From an uncultured Collinsella sp. (GTDB taxonomy: Bacteria; Actinomycetota; Coriobacteriia; Coriobacteriales; Coriobacteriaceae): a stretch of DNA of 64,000 bases. Made by a program: the position numbers and the translations under genes. Numbering within the stretch: position 1 is the first letter of the stretch; the number at the start of each line of letters is the position of its first letter. Below, one piece after another: positions 50,151 to 58,453 of the stretch. A model generated the notes under the pieces. The model was not told the origin of the DNA, did no database searches, and saw only the letters and a list, made by a program, of their open reading frames with translations. The DNA lies in the NCBI GenBank assembly GCA_902496275.1, contig CABVAC010000001.1:62001-126000 (forward strand), written 5' to 3'.

Positions 50151-52147
50151 TGGCCGAAAAACTCGGCGTCTGCTGCTCGCCAGGGGCGGAAGGTAGAGGA
50201 ATCGACCTTTACGTGCGCCGCGGCGGGTACGTCGTACCATTTGACGGTGTAGCCGGCGCCGTGAGAGCAAAAGACCGAATCGGGCGTGTTGGGCAGATCG
50301 GCCTCGGGCTCATAGGCGGCCGTCTCGATGACGTGCTCGGCATCATGGCAAGCCGCATAGCCGGCGAATTCCAAGTACAGATGCCCGCGACCGCTCGTGT
50401 AGGCAGCCACCTCCAGCGCGTAATCCTGCACCTCGGATGCCGGCACACGACCCACAAGCTTCGCCCGGTCTCCCACCATCGTCGGCGGCTCGTACTCGGC
50501 ACCCATGCGCGTGGAATCCGAGAGCGCCCGGCCCACGCACTCCCCCGGCACCTCGAGCTCAAAGCGATACCACGGCTCCAACAGTACCGCCGCGCCGGCC
50601 TCACGCGCCTGCATGAGTCCCTGTCGAATCGCGCGATACGTGGCCTGGCGAAAATCGCCGCCCTCGGTATGTTTGGCATGCGCACGGCCGCCCGTGAGCG
50701 TAATGCGCACATCGGTGATGGGCGAGCCGGTCAGCACACCCAGGTGATCGCGCTCCATGGCGTTGGTGAGTGCCAAACGCTGCCAGTTAAGATCGAGCTC
50801 GTCGGTCGAGGTCACGGTCCCAAACTGCACGCCCGAACCCGCTGGCAACGGCTCCAGGCGCAGATGCACCTCGGCATAGTGGCGCAGTGGCTCAAAGTGG
50901 CCCACGCCCTCGACCGGCTGCGAAATAGTCTCCTTATAGAGAATGCCGCCAGACACAAACCCAACCGAAAGGCCAAAGCGATCGGCCAACACCCGCTGCA
51001 CGACCTCGAGTTGCACGGCGCCCATCAGCTGCAGGTGAATCTGCTCCAGATGAGTATTCCAGCTTACGCCGAGCATGGGATCTTCGTCCGCCAGCTCAGT
51101 CAGTGCTTTGAACACCGCATGGACATCGTGTTCGCCTGGAAGCACCGTATAGGTGAGGACTGGCGCGATGACAGGCGCATCGCCCGCGGGCTCCGCGCCC
51201 AAGGCGTCCCCCGGGCGAACGTGCGCAAGACCCGTCACGGCACAAATACCGCCAGCAGCAACTTCTTGGGCAAGTTCATACTTCTCGCCGTTATAGATGC
51301 GTACCTGATCGACCTTCTGCTCCCACGCCTCGGCACCGGAACGTCCGTTAATCATCTGCTTGGCATGCAGCGTGCCGCCGGTCACTTTAACCCAAGCCAA
51401 GCGCTCACCGCGATCCCCGCGGCTCACGCGGTAGACGCGCGCGGCAAACTCCGGGAGCCATGCCTGTTCACGCATCAGTGTACACATGCCATCTAGCAGC
51501 TCGTCCACGCCTTGGTCCTTGAGCGCCGAGCCGGCAAAGCAGGGAAAGAGCTTGCGCTCGGCAACCATGCGCGACAGCGTCGCGACGGAAAGCTCGCCCG
51601 CCTCAAGAAACTCCTCGAGCGCCGCCTCGTCTAACGCAGCAGCATCCTCCTGAACGGTGCCGCCCGCCAGCAGTTCGTTGGCATCCAGGCAGCCCTCGGA
51701 AAGACGCTGCCCAAGCTGTGCCAGCAAAACATCGCGGCCGGGATTCTCCAAATCGATCTTGTTGATAAAGATGAACGTCGGGATGTCATAGCGCGCAAGC
51801 AGGCGCCACAGGGTTTCGGTGTGCCCCTGTACGCCATCGTTGGCGCCTACCACCAGAATCGCGTAGTCCAGGGCACGCAGCGTGCGCTCCGCCTCGGCAG
51901 AAAAATCGACATGGCCGGGAGCGTCCACGAGCATAACGTGGGTGTCACCATGGTCGAGCACAGCCTGCGACGAGAAGATCGTGATACCGCGCTCACGCTC
52001 AATCTCGTTCGTATCCAGATGCGAGTCGCCATCGTCAACGCGGCCGCGCTTGCGAATGCGGCCCGCGTTAAACAGCATGGCCTCGGCCAGCGTGGTCTTG
52101 CCGGCATCGACATGCGCCAAGATTCCAACGACCGCTTGCTTCGACAT
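50144..52147 (-). CDS. TetM/TetW-like ribosome-associated GTPase (EF-G family)
   Basis: 667 residues from the ATG at 52147 (AGAGGAGAGCC upstream; TetM is 639). G1 AHVDAGKTTL, G2/switch ERERGITIFSSQ, G3 DAPGHVDF and G4 NKID are intact, followed by EF-G-like domains II-V. Its sequence is closest in layout to tetracycline ribosomal-protection proteins but divergent, as in the chromosomal homologues of many actinomycetes; resistance cannot be assumed. The leader (52148-52401) has a strong alternative-helix structure. The stop lies in a REP-like palindrome. Confidence 0.85.
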   Translation of the reverse strand: MSKQAVVGILAHVDAGKTTLAEAMLFNAGRIRKRGRVDDGDSHLDTNEIERERGITIFSSQAVLDHGDTHVMLVDAPGHVDFSAEAERTLRALDYAILVVGANDGVQGHTETLWRLLARYDIPTFIFINKIDLENPGRDVLLAQLGQRLSEGCLDANELLAGGTVQEDAAALDEAALEEFLEAGELSVATLSRMVAERKLFPCFAGSALKDQGVDELLDGMCTLMREQAWLPEFAARVYRVSRGDRGERLAWVKVTGGTLHAKQMINGRSGAEAWEQKVDQVRIYNGEKYELAQEVAAGGICAVTGLAHVRPGDALGAEPAGDAPVIAPVLTYTVLPGEHDVHAVFKALTELADEDPMLGVSWNTHLEQIHLQLMGAVQLEVVQRVLADRFGLSVGFVSGGILYKETISQPVEGVGHFEPLRHYAEVHLRLEPLPAGSGVQFGTVTSTDELDLNWQRLALTNAMERDHLGVLTGSPITDVRITLTGGRAHAKHTEGGDFRQATYRAIRQGLMQAREAGAAVLLEPWYRFELEVPGECVGRALSDSTRMGAEYEPPTMVGDRAKLVGRVPASEVQDYALEVAAYTSGRGHLYLEFAGYAACHDAEHVIETAAYEPEADLPNTPDSVFCSHGAGYTVKWYDVPAAAHVKVDSSTFRPWRAADAEFFGHM

Positions 52148-52286
52148 GGCTCTCCTCTTATTGCAAGCCCATCGCACGCGGCAACGGGCACCCTCGTTCC
52201 ACGCTGGATGATACAATTTACGGGCCGGCGGGCGAAGCGGGCCCTATCCCCCGACCGAGCTCATCGCCCCGCGTTGCCGCGCGGCG

Positions 52287-52374
52287 ATTTTCGTAGGTTC
52301 GCGCCTTGCGAAAGCCGGCTTTCAAAACGGCGCAGCGAACGAAAATGGCCCCACCCGGAGCCATTTTCGTTCGC
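52287..52374 (-). promoter_or_regulatory. leader RNA with mutually exclusive helices upstream of the TetM-like gene
   Basis: On the minus strand, GCGAACGAAAATGGC (52374-52360) pairs with GCCATTTTCGTTCGC (52349-52335), a 15-bp hairpin. The same 52349-52335 segment can instead pair, through ATTTTCG and TTCGC, with GCGAA...CGAAAAT at 52302-52287 around a perfect GAAAGCCGGCTTTC (52323-52310). The two folds exclude each other, as in attenuators. The region also lies 3' of the GNAT gene, so a simple terminator of that gene is the alternative. Confidence 0.45.
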
Positions 52375-52401
52375 GCGAATTGTTGATACGCGTCTCCGCT
52401 C

Positions 52402-52893
52402 TTATGCCTCGCGCAGCCAATCGAACGCGACACGCGCCGTGCCGTCGGACACATAGACGATACCAGCGCGCTCAAAGCCGGCCTTTATGATGGCACCTTG
52501 CATGGGCAGGTTGTCCTGATGCGTGTCGATGCGCAGGTGATCGGCACGCTCCTTGGCAAAGGCAAACATCGCAGCCGCGATACCGTGCACGGTGCCATCG
52601 GACGCCACACGGTGCAGCACGGCGTACGGAGTGTCGCTGCGCCATTGACCATCCTCAATTACGTCATAGCACTCGTCCGGGCCCGGCAAAAAGGCAAACG
52701 TCGCCACCACGCGGCCATCGACTTCGCACACATAGCTGCCACCGGCGGCGATATCGGCAGCCAGTTGCTCGGCAGAAGGCGTGCCCTCGGGCCACTGTGT
52801 GGCGTTGCCATGCGCGCGCATAAAGGCGCGGGCCGCGTCATAGATAGCCATGACAGCGGGAATGTCGGTATCGAGGGTTTTTCTGATCATCAC
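52402..52893 (-). CDS. GNAT family acetyltransferase
   Basis: 163 residues. GNAT fold: RKTLDTDIPAVMAIYDAARA at the start, VDGRVVATFAFLP in the middle, and acetyl-CoA loop residues around VASDGTVHGIAAAMFAFA, ending in LRIDTHQDNLPMQGAIIKAGFE, which fits the family's last motif. Substrate unknown. The start is ATG-ATG at 52893/52890. The upstream spacer has an inverted repeat TTGGTATCA (52912-52920) / TGATACCAA (52935-52943), a candidate operator shared with the divergent small protein. Confidence 0.85.
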   Translation of the reverse strand: MMIRKTLDTDIPAVMAIYDAARAFMRAHGNATQWPEGTPSAEQLAADIAAGGSYVCEVDGRVVATFAFLPGPDECYDVIEDGQWRSDTPYAVLHRVASDGTVHGIAAAMFAFAKERADHLRIDTHQDNLPMQGAIIKAGFERAGIVYVSDGTARVAFDWLREA

Positions 52894-52911
52894 GCGGCGA
52901 CCTCACGTTTA

Positions 52912-52943
52912 TTGGTATCACTTTGATTGAGCAATGATACCAA
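52912..52943. promoter_or_regulatory. inverted repeat between GNAT and the small zinc-ribbon-like gene
   Basis: TTGGTATCA and TGATACCAA are exact complements spaced by 14 bases. The TTGGTAT core resembles the 50085-50114 tandem sites (TTGGTATAA on the opposite strand), so one regulator might bind both. Confidence 0.5.
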
Positions 52944-52961
52944 CGTTTGGAGAGGGGCGCG

Positions 52962-53264
52962 ATGCAGATGGGGAGCAAAAAGCGAGCCGCCTGGTCAAAG
53001 GCCAAAAGCGAGTTTTTGGGCGCTGCCACCGGCGGCGATATGAGCGACCTGTTTGCACGCGAAGACGAGCGCCGCGACGCCCTGGATGCCGAGCGCGATG
53101 AGGCCTGGCGCTACAAGTCGTGCGAACGCAAAAACCGTTACGACACGCGCGCCGAGGCCGAGGCCGTTATGGCCGAATGCGAAAACCGCGGGCGGCGCGG
53201 TTTGGCCTGCTACAAATGCGAATACTGCGGCGGATGGCACCTGACGTCGCACCCTTGGAAATAG
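52962..53264 (+). CDS. small protein with C-terminal Cys cluster
   Basis: 100 residues from the ATG at 52962 (GAGAGGGGCGCG upstream). The N-terminus is charged (RKxxR-rich and helical). The C-terminus has Cys near residue 55, 73, 84 and the block CYKCEYCGGWHLTSH, a short treble-clef or zinc-ribbon-like pattern seen in phage and HNH-associated small proteins. Divergent from the GNAT gene. Function unknown. Confidence 0.7.
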   Translation: MQMGSKKRAAWSKAKSEFLGAATGGDMSDLFAREDERRDALDAERDEAWRYKSCERKNRYDTRAEAEAVMAECENRGRRGLACYKCEYCGGWHLTSHPWK

Positions 53265-53312
53265 GCGCCGCTTCGACACGGCACTGACGGAGCGCCAGCT
53301 ATCGCGCGCAAG

Positions 53313-54017
53313 CTACGGGCGCGGCGGCACCAAAACATCGTAACGAACGGCCTTGCCCGCAAGTTGATAGCTCGGCTTAACGCCGGCAAGCAGCGGGCCC
53401 TTTACCGGCCGCTTGATAACGACCTTGCGCGGACGCGCCGCAAGCGCAGCTTCGACCAGCGTCTCCTCATCGGCACATGGCTGTTCCAGATGATGCAAGA
53501 GTTGGAACTTCTTTTTCACCGCCGCGCTCTTGGTGCGCTCGGGAAACATGGGGTCCAGATACACCACGTCGGGAGCCGCGAGCTCGCCCTTCCCGATCAG
53601 CTCAGCTGTATGGCGAAGGCCGGTAATACTGTCCTCGCCCGCATGTAAGCGCATGCGCGCCACGGCTGTCGCAAGCGCCGGATCATCTGCCGCGCGATCC
53701 AAAGCATCCTTGAGGAGTGCCGCGATCACGCAATCCTGCTCATACAGATCGACGGTAAAGCCCGCGGCCGCCAACAGCAGCGAATCCTCGCCAAAGCCTG
53801 CCGTGGCATCAATCGCCCATGGGCACTCGACGCCTTTTGCGCGCGCAGCCTTTACCAGCAGCTCTTGCCGCAGACGGCCCTGCTTGAGCCGCGGCAGCAT
53901 GCGGTCAAAATCGGCGCGCAGCTCCATCGTGCCGTCAGTGAGCGTGAGGCCCTCGGACTTCCCGATTAGCTCAAGCCCCGCGGACCGAGCAACAGAAAAG
54001 GGATCGACGACGCCCAT
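53313..54017 (-). CDS. rsmJ: 16S rRNA (guanine-1516-N2)-methyltransferase family protein
   Basis: 234 residues, family length. SAM motif IDATAGFGEDSLLLAAAG, VDLYEQDCVIAALLKDA, and the RsmJ hallmark VYLDPMFPERTKSAAVKKKF. The distal motif KVVIKRPVKGPLL is also conserved. It should methylate N2 of the 16S guanine equivalent to position 1516. AAGGAGTACCC before the ATG. Single gene. Confidence 0.88.
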   Translation of the reverse strand: MGVVDPFSVARSAGLELIGKSEGLTLTDGTMELRADFDRMLPRLKQGRLRQELLVKAARAKGVECPWAIDATAGFGEDSLLLAAAGFTVDLYEQDCVIAALLKDALDRAADDPALATAVARMRLHAGEDSITGLRHTAELIGKGELAAPDVVYLDPMFPERTKSAAVKKKFQLLHHLEQPCADEETLVEAALAARPRKVVIKRPVKGPLLAGVKPSYQLAGKAVRYDVLVPPRP

Positions 54018-54080
54018 GGGTACTCCTTAACAAGCAAAACGAATACGCGAGCGCCGTTTATGTCGGCACCCAACCGTCCG

Positions 54081-54224
54081 CTATTGTCCCACATGCGACA
54101 TGGCCCACAGCATCCCAATGCAAAGCACCGCCATCAATCCCGTACACACGGCAGCGATCACAGAATCACCCATGCGCCTTCCCAATGACCGCGGCTCATG
54201 CACTTGCCCTGCTCCGTACATCAT
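54081..54224 (-). CDS. 47-residue single-span membrane protein
   Basis: The frame begins ATG-ATG at 54224 after AAGGAGGAGCC, an excellent ribosome site. The N-terminus is MMYGAGQVHEPRSLGRRMGD, followed by one span (DSVIAAVCTGLMAVLCIGMLW as 20 residues or so from 20) and AMSHVGQ. The cation-rich N-side suggests the N-terminus is cytoplasmic. No family known. It lies in the 439-base gap between rsmJ and the four-span protein. Confidence 0.6.
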   Translation of the reverse strand: MMYGAGQVHEPRSLGRRMGDSVIAAVCTGLMAVLCIGMLWAMSHVGQ

Positions 54225-54456
54225 GGCTCCTCCTTGAGACCAGCTCTTACCATGGACCCATCATCGCAGCGCCGCGCATACGCTGCCATCGATTTGACTT
54301 ACGCCCAGCTTTCCTTTTTGAAAGGTTGGGTTTGGCTGCGCGGGCTCAATGCGCTTTCAAACGCATGCATCGCCGCGTTGAACTACAATGTGCTTCACCA
54401 TATGTGCAGTACATTGGGTGCGCCAAGTTGGCGTACTCGTATCGAAAGGACCAGCC

Positions 54457-54858
54457 ATGAGCTTCACTCGCAAGACTCTCAAAATCCTTGCTCTCATCTA
54501 CTTTGTTTTGGGCATCGCCAGCCTCGTCACCGCCGGCGTCGGTATCGCCACGGGCGGTCTCGATTCCACGTACGGTTCGTACGCCACGCTCGCAGCGGTC
54601 GTGCTTATCGCCAAGGGTCTCGTCGACCTTGCCGCAGGCGTCGCCGGTATCAAGGGCGCCAACAAGCCTTCGCAGGTGGACGGCGCGTTTAAGCTCGGTA
54701 TTGTTGCCGCGGTCGCCACGCTTGCCCAAGCGGTGCTCACGCTTCCCGCGTTTGGCGGCGACGCCATCAACTTTGGCGCCTTTGTCATCGTGGTGTACGA
54801 CCTGTTCTTTGTTCAGCAGGCACACGCCGTTAAAGCCGAGAACAAGGACCGCCTATAA
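54457..54858 (+). CDS. four-span membrane protein of unknown function
   Basis: 133 residues from the ATG at 54457 (GAAAGGACCAGCC upstream). Hydrophobic spans at about 8-28, 42-62, 78-98 and 104-122, with short loops and a charged tail (KAENKDRL). Small four-helix proteins with a GIATGG loop of this kind are unnamed. An intrinsic terminator follows at 54897. The sequence between 54225 and 54456 has no other supported gene. Confidence 0.7.
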   Translation: MSFTRKTLKILALIYFVLGIASLVTAGVGIATGGLDSTYGSYATLAAVVLIAKGLVDLAAGVAGIKGANKPSQVDGAFKLGIVAAVATLAQAVLTLPAFGGDAINFGAFVIVVYDLFFVQQAHAVKAENKDRL

Positions 54859-54896
54859 GCGCTCGCTTCTCATAACCTCTGCAGCCAAGCAACTAA

Positions 54897-54932
54897 AAAG
54901 GGCCGATCGCGCATCTCCGCGGTCGGCCCTTT
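54897..54932 (+). terminator. intrinsic terminator of the four-span protein
   Basis: AAAGGGCCGA and TCGGCCCTTT pair across a GC-rich loop with a short T run. It is 38 bases past the stop. Confidence 0.82.
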
Positions 54933-54948
54933 ACGTTTGCCCAGATAA

Positions 54949-54985
54949 AACCTACCAAAATAAACCTGTCCCTTTTTGGCAGGTT
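54949..54985. repeat. REP-like unit, AAATAAACCTGTCCC type
   Basis: AACCTACCAAAA and TTTTTGGCAGGTT form the ends; the core equals that at 10682 and 37014. It stands one base from the TTA stop codon of rlmA (54987-54989). Confidence 0.82.
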
Positions 54986-54986
54986 G

Positions 54987-55802
54987 TTAGCTGTGGCGGT
55001 ACTCGGCGATGATGAAGTCGATGTCGGTTTGAAGGGTGTCTAAGTTTGCCAGTCGCTCTTTGTCGGCAGGGCGTGTGCGATAGTAGTACGGCGTCATCTG
55101 GAACACCGCCTCGATGTCGGCCTGGGTCTGGAGCGTAATATTCGCAGATACCCGCTGCGTTCCGACCAACTCGAGCTCGGTAGTCTTCGGCAGTTTCTCG
55201 TCATTGAGATATGGCGTGTCGTAGAGCACCTCCTTGAGCCCAAAGAGATGACGGGCACCCGGCACCACGATGTAGAGCGAGCCCTCTGGCGCCAGCACGC
55301 GGGCAAACTCGCGCTCGTTAAAGGGAGCAAAGAGCTCGGCCACCATATCGAAGGCGCCATCGGCCACGGGGATATCCTTCATGTTGGCCACAAAATAGGT
55401 CGCATCGCCGCGCTTGGCGGCCAGGCGCACCATCTCTTTGCCCAAGTCGAACCCGTAAGCGTCCACGCCCGGCACCGCGCCCATGGCGCTGGTGTAGTAG
55501 CCCTCGCCACAGCAAATATCGAGCAACGTCATGGGGCAGTTCGCAGACGCGGCACGTCCAGACACCCGCTCGCGCACCAGCTCGACCATCGCATCGCGCA
55601 ACGGCGCATAGTATCCGCGGTTCAGAAAGTCACGACGGCTGCGCGCCTGCGACTTGGGATCGCCCATGGAGTCGCCGCTCTTGGACGAGCGCAGCAGATA
55701 TAGATAGCCCTCGCGCGCACGGTCAAACCGGTGTCCGCTCGCGCATGCAGCACCGCGTTCATTGTCCACCAACGGCTCATGGCAAACGGGACACAACAAC
55801 AT
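54987..55802 (-). CDS. rlmA: 23S rRNA (guanine-N1)-methyltransferase
   Basis: 271 residues. N-terminal zinc cluster CPVCHEPL...CASGHRF (C4, C7, C20, H24), then SAM fold LLDICCGEGYYTSAM and VAELFAPFNEREFARVLAPEG, ending with the RlmA-specific MTPYYYRT (about 243). It methylates a guanine in 23S helix 35 (RlmA-I G745 or RlmA-II G748 in Gram-positives), which can affect macrolide or tylosin binding. RBS AAGGAGTTGCC. Single gene. Confidence 0.9.
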   Translation of the reverse strand: MLLCPVCHEPLVDNERGAACASGHRFDRAREGYLYLLRSSKSGDSMGDPKSQARSRRDFLNRGYYAPLRDAMVELVRERVSGRAASANCPMTLLDICCGEGYYTSAMGAVPGVDAYGFDLGKEMVRLAAKRGDATYFVANMKDIPVADGAFDMVAELFAPFNEREFARVLAPEGSLYIVVPGARHLFGLKEVLYDTPYLNDEKLPKTTELELVGTQRVSANITLQTQADIEAVFQMTPYYYRTRPADKERLANLDTLQTDIDFIIAEYRHS

Positions 55803-55855
55803 GGCAACTCCTTAGCGCGAACAACACAACGCACACCATTGTCGCACGCCTTCCC

Positions 55856-55955
55856 CACCTAGTCATTGGGGACGTTCTTGAATGACTAGTTAGAAGAGAT
55901 AAGGAGTGTCCCCAGCTGCCGACAGAAAAGGAACGTCCCTAAGTGCCGACTGGTT
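55856..55955. repeat. REP-like block, AAGAACGTCCCC type
   Basis: GTCATTGGGGACGTTCTT (55862-55879) opens it, GACTAGTTAGAAG follows, then GTGTCCCC and AAGGAACGTCCCTAAGTGCCGAC. The parts match the palindrome at 10626-10683 with rearrangement. It lies between rlmA and the MATE gene and is likely several REP units joined. Confidence 0.6.
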
Positions 55956-56018
55956 GCATTAGGAGTATCATCGTCTGCGCAAATAAGCACGATATAGCAT
56001 GTTAGAGATTGAGAGCGT

Positions 56019-57401
56019 ATGGCTGACACCGTATCTAAGCACATTGACATGACCACCGGCTCGCTGTGGCGCAATATTCCCCTGTTCGCCTTCCCCGTGG
56101 CCGCCACGAGCATCTTGGAGCAGCTGTCGAACCTCATCGCCACGGTCATCATCGGTAACTTCTCGGGCGACCAGGGAACCCTCGCCATGGCGGCGGTCGG
56201 CTCCAATGTTCCGCTTACCAGTCTTATGCTCAACCTGTTTATTGGCATGTCGCTTGGCTCCAATGTGGTCATCGCCAACGCTATCGGCCGCAACGATCAG
56301 AACATGGTCAAACGCGCCGTCCATACCTCGATTTTAATGGCACTCGTGGGCTTTGTCGTCATCGCGCTGGGCGAGATCTTTGCCGAGCCCATGCTCGCCG
56401 CGCTCAACGTTCCCGCCGAGACCATGCCGCTCGCCTCACTCTACCTACGCGTCTTTTTGCTCAGCATGCCCTCGATTTTGCTCTACAACTTTGAGGCCGC
56501 GATCTTCCGCTCCGTCGGCATCACCCGCATGCCGCTGCAGGCGCTTGCCGTGTCCACCGTCCTCAACATTGGCCTGGACCTCATCTTTGTCCCAATACTC
56601 CACTGGGGCGTCGCGGGCGTCGCCATCGCCACCGCCATCGCCTACACCGTCAGCGCCGCTACGCTCTTTATTCGCCTGCTCAAGACCGACTCCGTCGTCC
56701 GCGTCACCCCACGCGACTTAGGCTTAGACCCCGTCGCCCTCAAGCGCATCGTTAAGATCGGCCTGCCCGCCGGCATCCAAAGCGCTGTCTTTGCCGTCGC
56801 CAACATCATCATCCAGTCCGCCATCAACAGCCTGGGCACCGAGGTCATGGCGGCATCGAGCGCCGCCATGAGCCTGGAGTACGTGTGCTACAACCTGCTC
56901 AACAGCTTTAGTCAGGCTTGCACCACCTTTGTGGGACAAAACCACGGTGCCCGCCAGATCGACCGTTGCACCAAGACGCTCAAGGTCTGCCTAGTCGAAG
57001 GCGGCATTGTCGCGCTCACTACCATCGTTCTCATCGTCGGCTTGGGGCGCGAGATCCTGTCGCTCTTTAACAGCGACCCCAATATCGTCTCGATCGGCTA
57101 TATCCGCGTGTGCTCGATTTTCCCCGCGTACGCCTTTAGCATGTTCTACGAAAACATGTCCGGCTACCTGCGCGGCTTTGGCATCTCGCTCATGCCCGCC
57201 CTCATCACCATGATCTGCGTCTGCGGCATTCGCTTTTACTGGGTGTTCTGCGTCTTCCCGCACTTCCGCACGTTCGCGAACATCATGATGGTCTACCCCA
57301 TCAGCCTGGGCACCACGGCGTTCTTTATGGTCGTGGCCGTGCTCCTTTGTCATCCCGCGCGCACCTACCGCCTGGCCCAGGCCAAGGCAGGGGCGCGCTA
57401 G
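56019..57401 (+). CDS. MATE family efflux transporter
   Basis: 460 residues, twelve membrane spans. Two MatE halves: FPVAATSILEQLSNLIATVIIGN, GSNVPLTSLMLNLFIGMSLG, and in the second half GLPAGIQSAVFAVANIIIQSAI with TFVGQNHGARQIDRC (family motif). NorM/DinF-like; exports drugs or cations with Na+ or H+. Start ATG at 56019 after GAGAGC. It has no partner regulator in the immediate vicinity apart from the convergent LysR. Confidence 0.9.
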   Translation: MADTVSKHIDMTTGSLWRNIPLFAFPVAATSILEQLSNLIATVIIGNFSGDQGTLAMAAVGSNVPLTSLMLNLFIGMSLGSNVVIANAIGRNDQNMVKRAVHTSILMALVGFVVIALGEIFAEPMLAALNVPAETMPLASLYLRVFLLSMPSILLYNFEAAIFRSVGITRMPLQALAVSTVLNIGLDLIFVPILHWGVAGVAIATAIAYTVSAATLFIRLLKTDSVVRVTPRDLGLDPVALKRIVKIGLPAGIQSAVFAVANIIIQSAINSLGTEVMAASSAAMSLEYVCYNLLNSFSQACTTFVGQNHGARQIDRCTKTLKVCLVEGGIVALTTIVLIVGLGREILSLFNSDPNIVSIGYIRVCSIFPAYAFSMFYENMSGYLRGFGISLMPALITMICVCGIRFYWVFCVFPHFRTFANIMMVYPISLGTTAFFMVVAVLLCHPARTYRLAQAKAGAR

Positions 57402-57428
57402 AGGTAGGCCCCAAGCGCCGCGCAATCG

Positions 57429-58295
57429 CTAATTGACGATATGAGAGCTCATGTAATCGATAAAGCGCCTGGTGGCAATAGGCATGGTGTCCCAGCTGCG
57501 CCAGGCCGCCACCACGTCGCGCGAGGGGGCATGCACAATGGGACGCACACGAATATCGGCCCGCATGCCCTCGACGGTACGGCGGTAGAGCATGCTCACG
57601 CCTAGGCCCTCCTCCACCATCGCCATGATGGTGTAGTCATCGGTGACCTCGCTCGTCACATGCGGCGACAGCCCGTGCGCGGCAAATGCGTCGAGCACCA
57701 GGCTCTGTTCGCCCTCGTCCAGCAGAACAAATGGCTCGGACGCTAAATCGGCCAGCGTGACCTTTTCCTTTGCCGTCAGCGGATGCGTCGCCGGCAGCAG
57801 CGCCACGAGCTCGTCGTGATAGACCACACGCTTCTGCAGCCCGGCGGTAAACCCGCGCGCCGTAAAGCAAAAGTCCACCACGCCGTCATGCACCCACTGG
57901 GCATTGCGTGTGTAGTCGCCCTGCTTAAGCGTAAAGCGCACGCCCGGATGCAGCGTCCCAAAGTCGCGAATCACACGCGGCAGCACGGTACGGCTCACGT
58001 TGGTAAACGTCGCAATACGGATATCGGTCGAAGACAGGCCCAGCAGCTCCTGACGCTTGCCCTCAAGCTCGGCCTCGGCCGTCACGATCTGGCGCAGATA
58101 CGGCAGGTACTGTTTGCCATCGCGCGTAAGCGAGACGCCCTGTTTTCCGCGCTCGATAAGCGTGGTACCCAGCTCGCGCTCGAGCGCCTTGACGGCCTGG
58201 CTCACCGCGCTTTGCGTATAGCCCAGCTCGTCGGCCGCGCCCTTGAGGCTGCCGCGATCGACCACCATGCAAACAATCTGATACCGCGATGCCAT
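57429..58295 (-). CDS. LysR family regulator, divergent from the second DMT transporter
   Basis: 288 residues. HTH MVVDRGSLKGAADELGYTQSAVSQAVKALERE (about 10-42); effector domain from about 90 to 285. It is close to the 22070-22927 regulator in sequence and in its gene arrangement: both face an EamA-type transporter. CAAGATGGC... start with weak GGAGG (TGGAGGCAAG) upstream. Target is most likely the divergent transporter. Confidence 0.9.
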   Translation of the reverse strand: MASRYQIVCMVVDRGSLKGAADELGYTQSAVSQAVKALERELGTTLIERGKQGVSLTRDGKQYLPYLRQIVTAEAELEGKRQELLGLSSTDIRIATFTNVSRTVLPRVIRDFGTLHPGVRFTLKQGDYTRNAQWVHDGVVDFCFTARGFTAGLQKRVVYHDELVALLPATHPLTAKEKVTLADLASEPFVLLDEGEQSLVLDAFAAHGLSPHVTSEVTDDYTIMAMVEEGLGVSMLYRRTVEGMRADIRVRPIVHAPSRDVVAAWRSWDTMPIATRRFIDYMSSHIVN

Positions 58296-58453
58296 CTTGC
58301 CTCCACACCGATGCAGTCGTAAAACGTTTTGTCAGCGCTTTTCTTGCCTACTTTAGCTTTGCTTAATCATACTGAAGATACATTCGCTTTACTACATCCA
58401 TATCTGGGCGCAGAATCCTTTTTGCGAAACCGTTCTGTAACAAAAGGAGTCCC

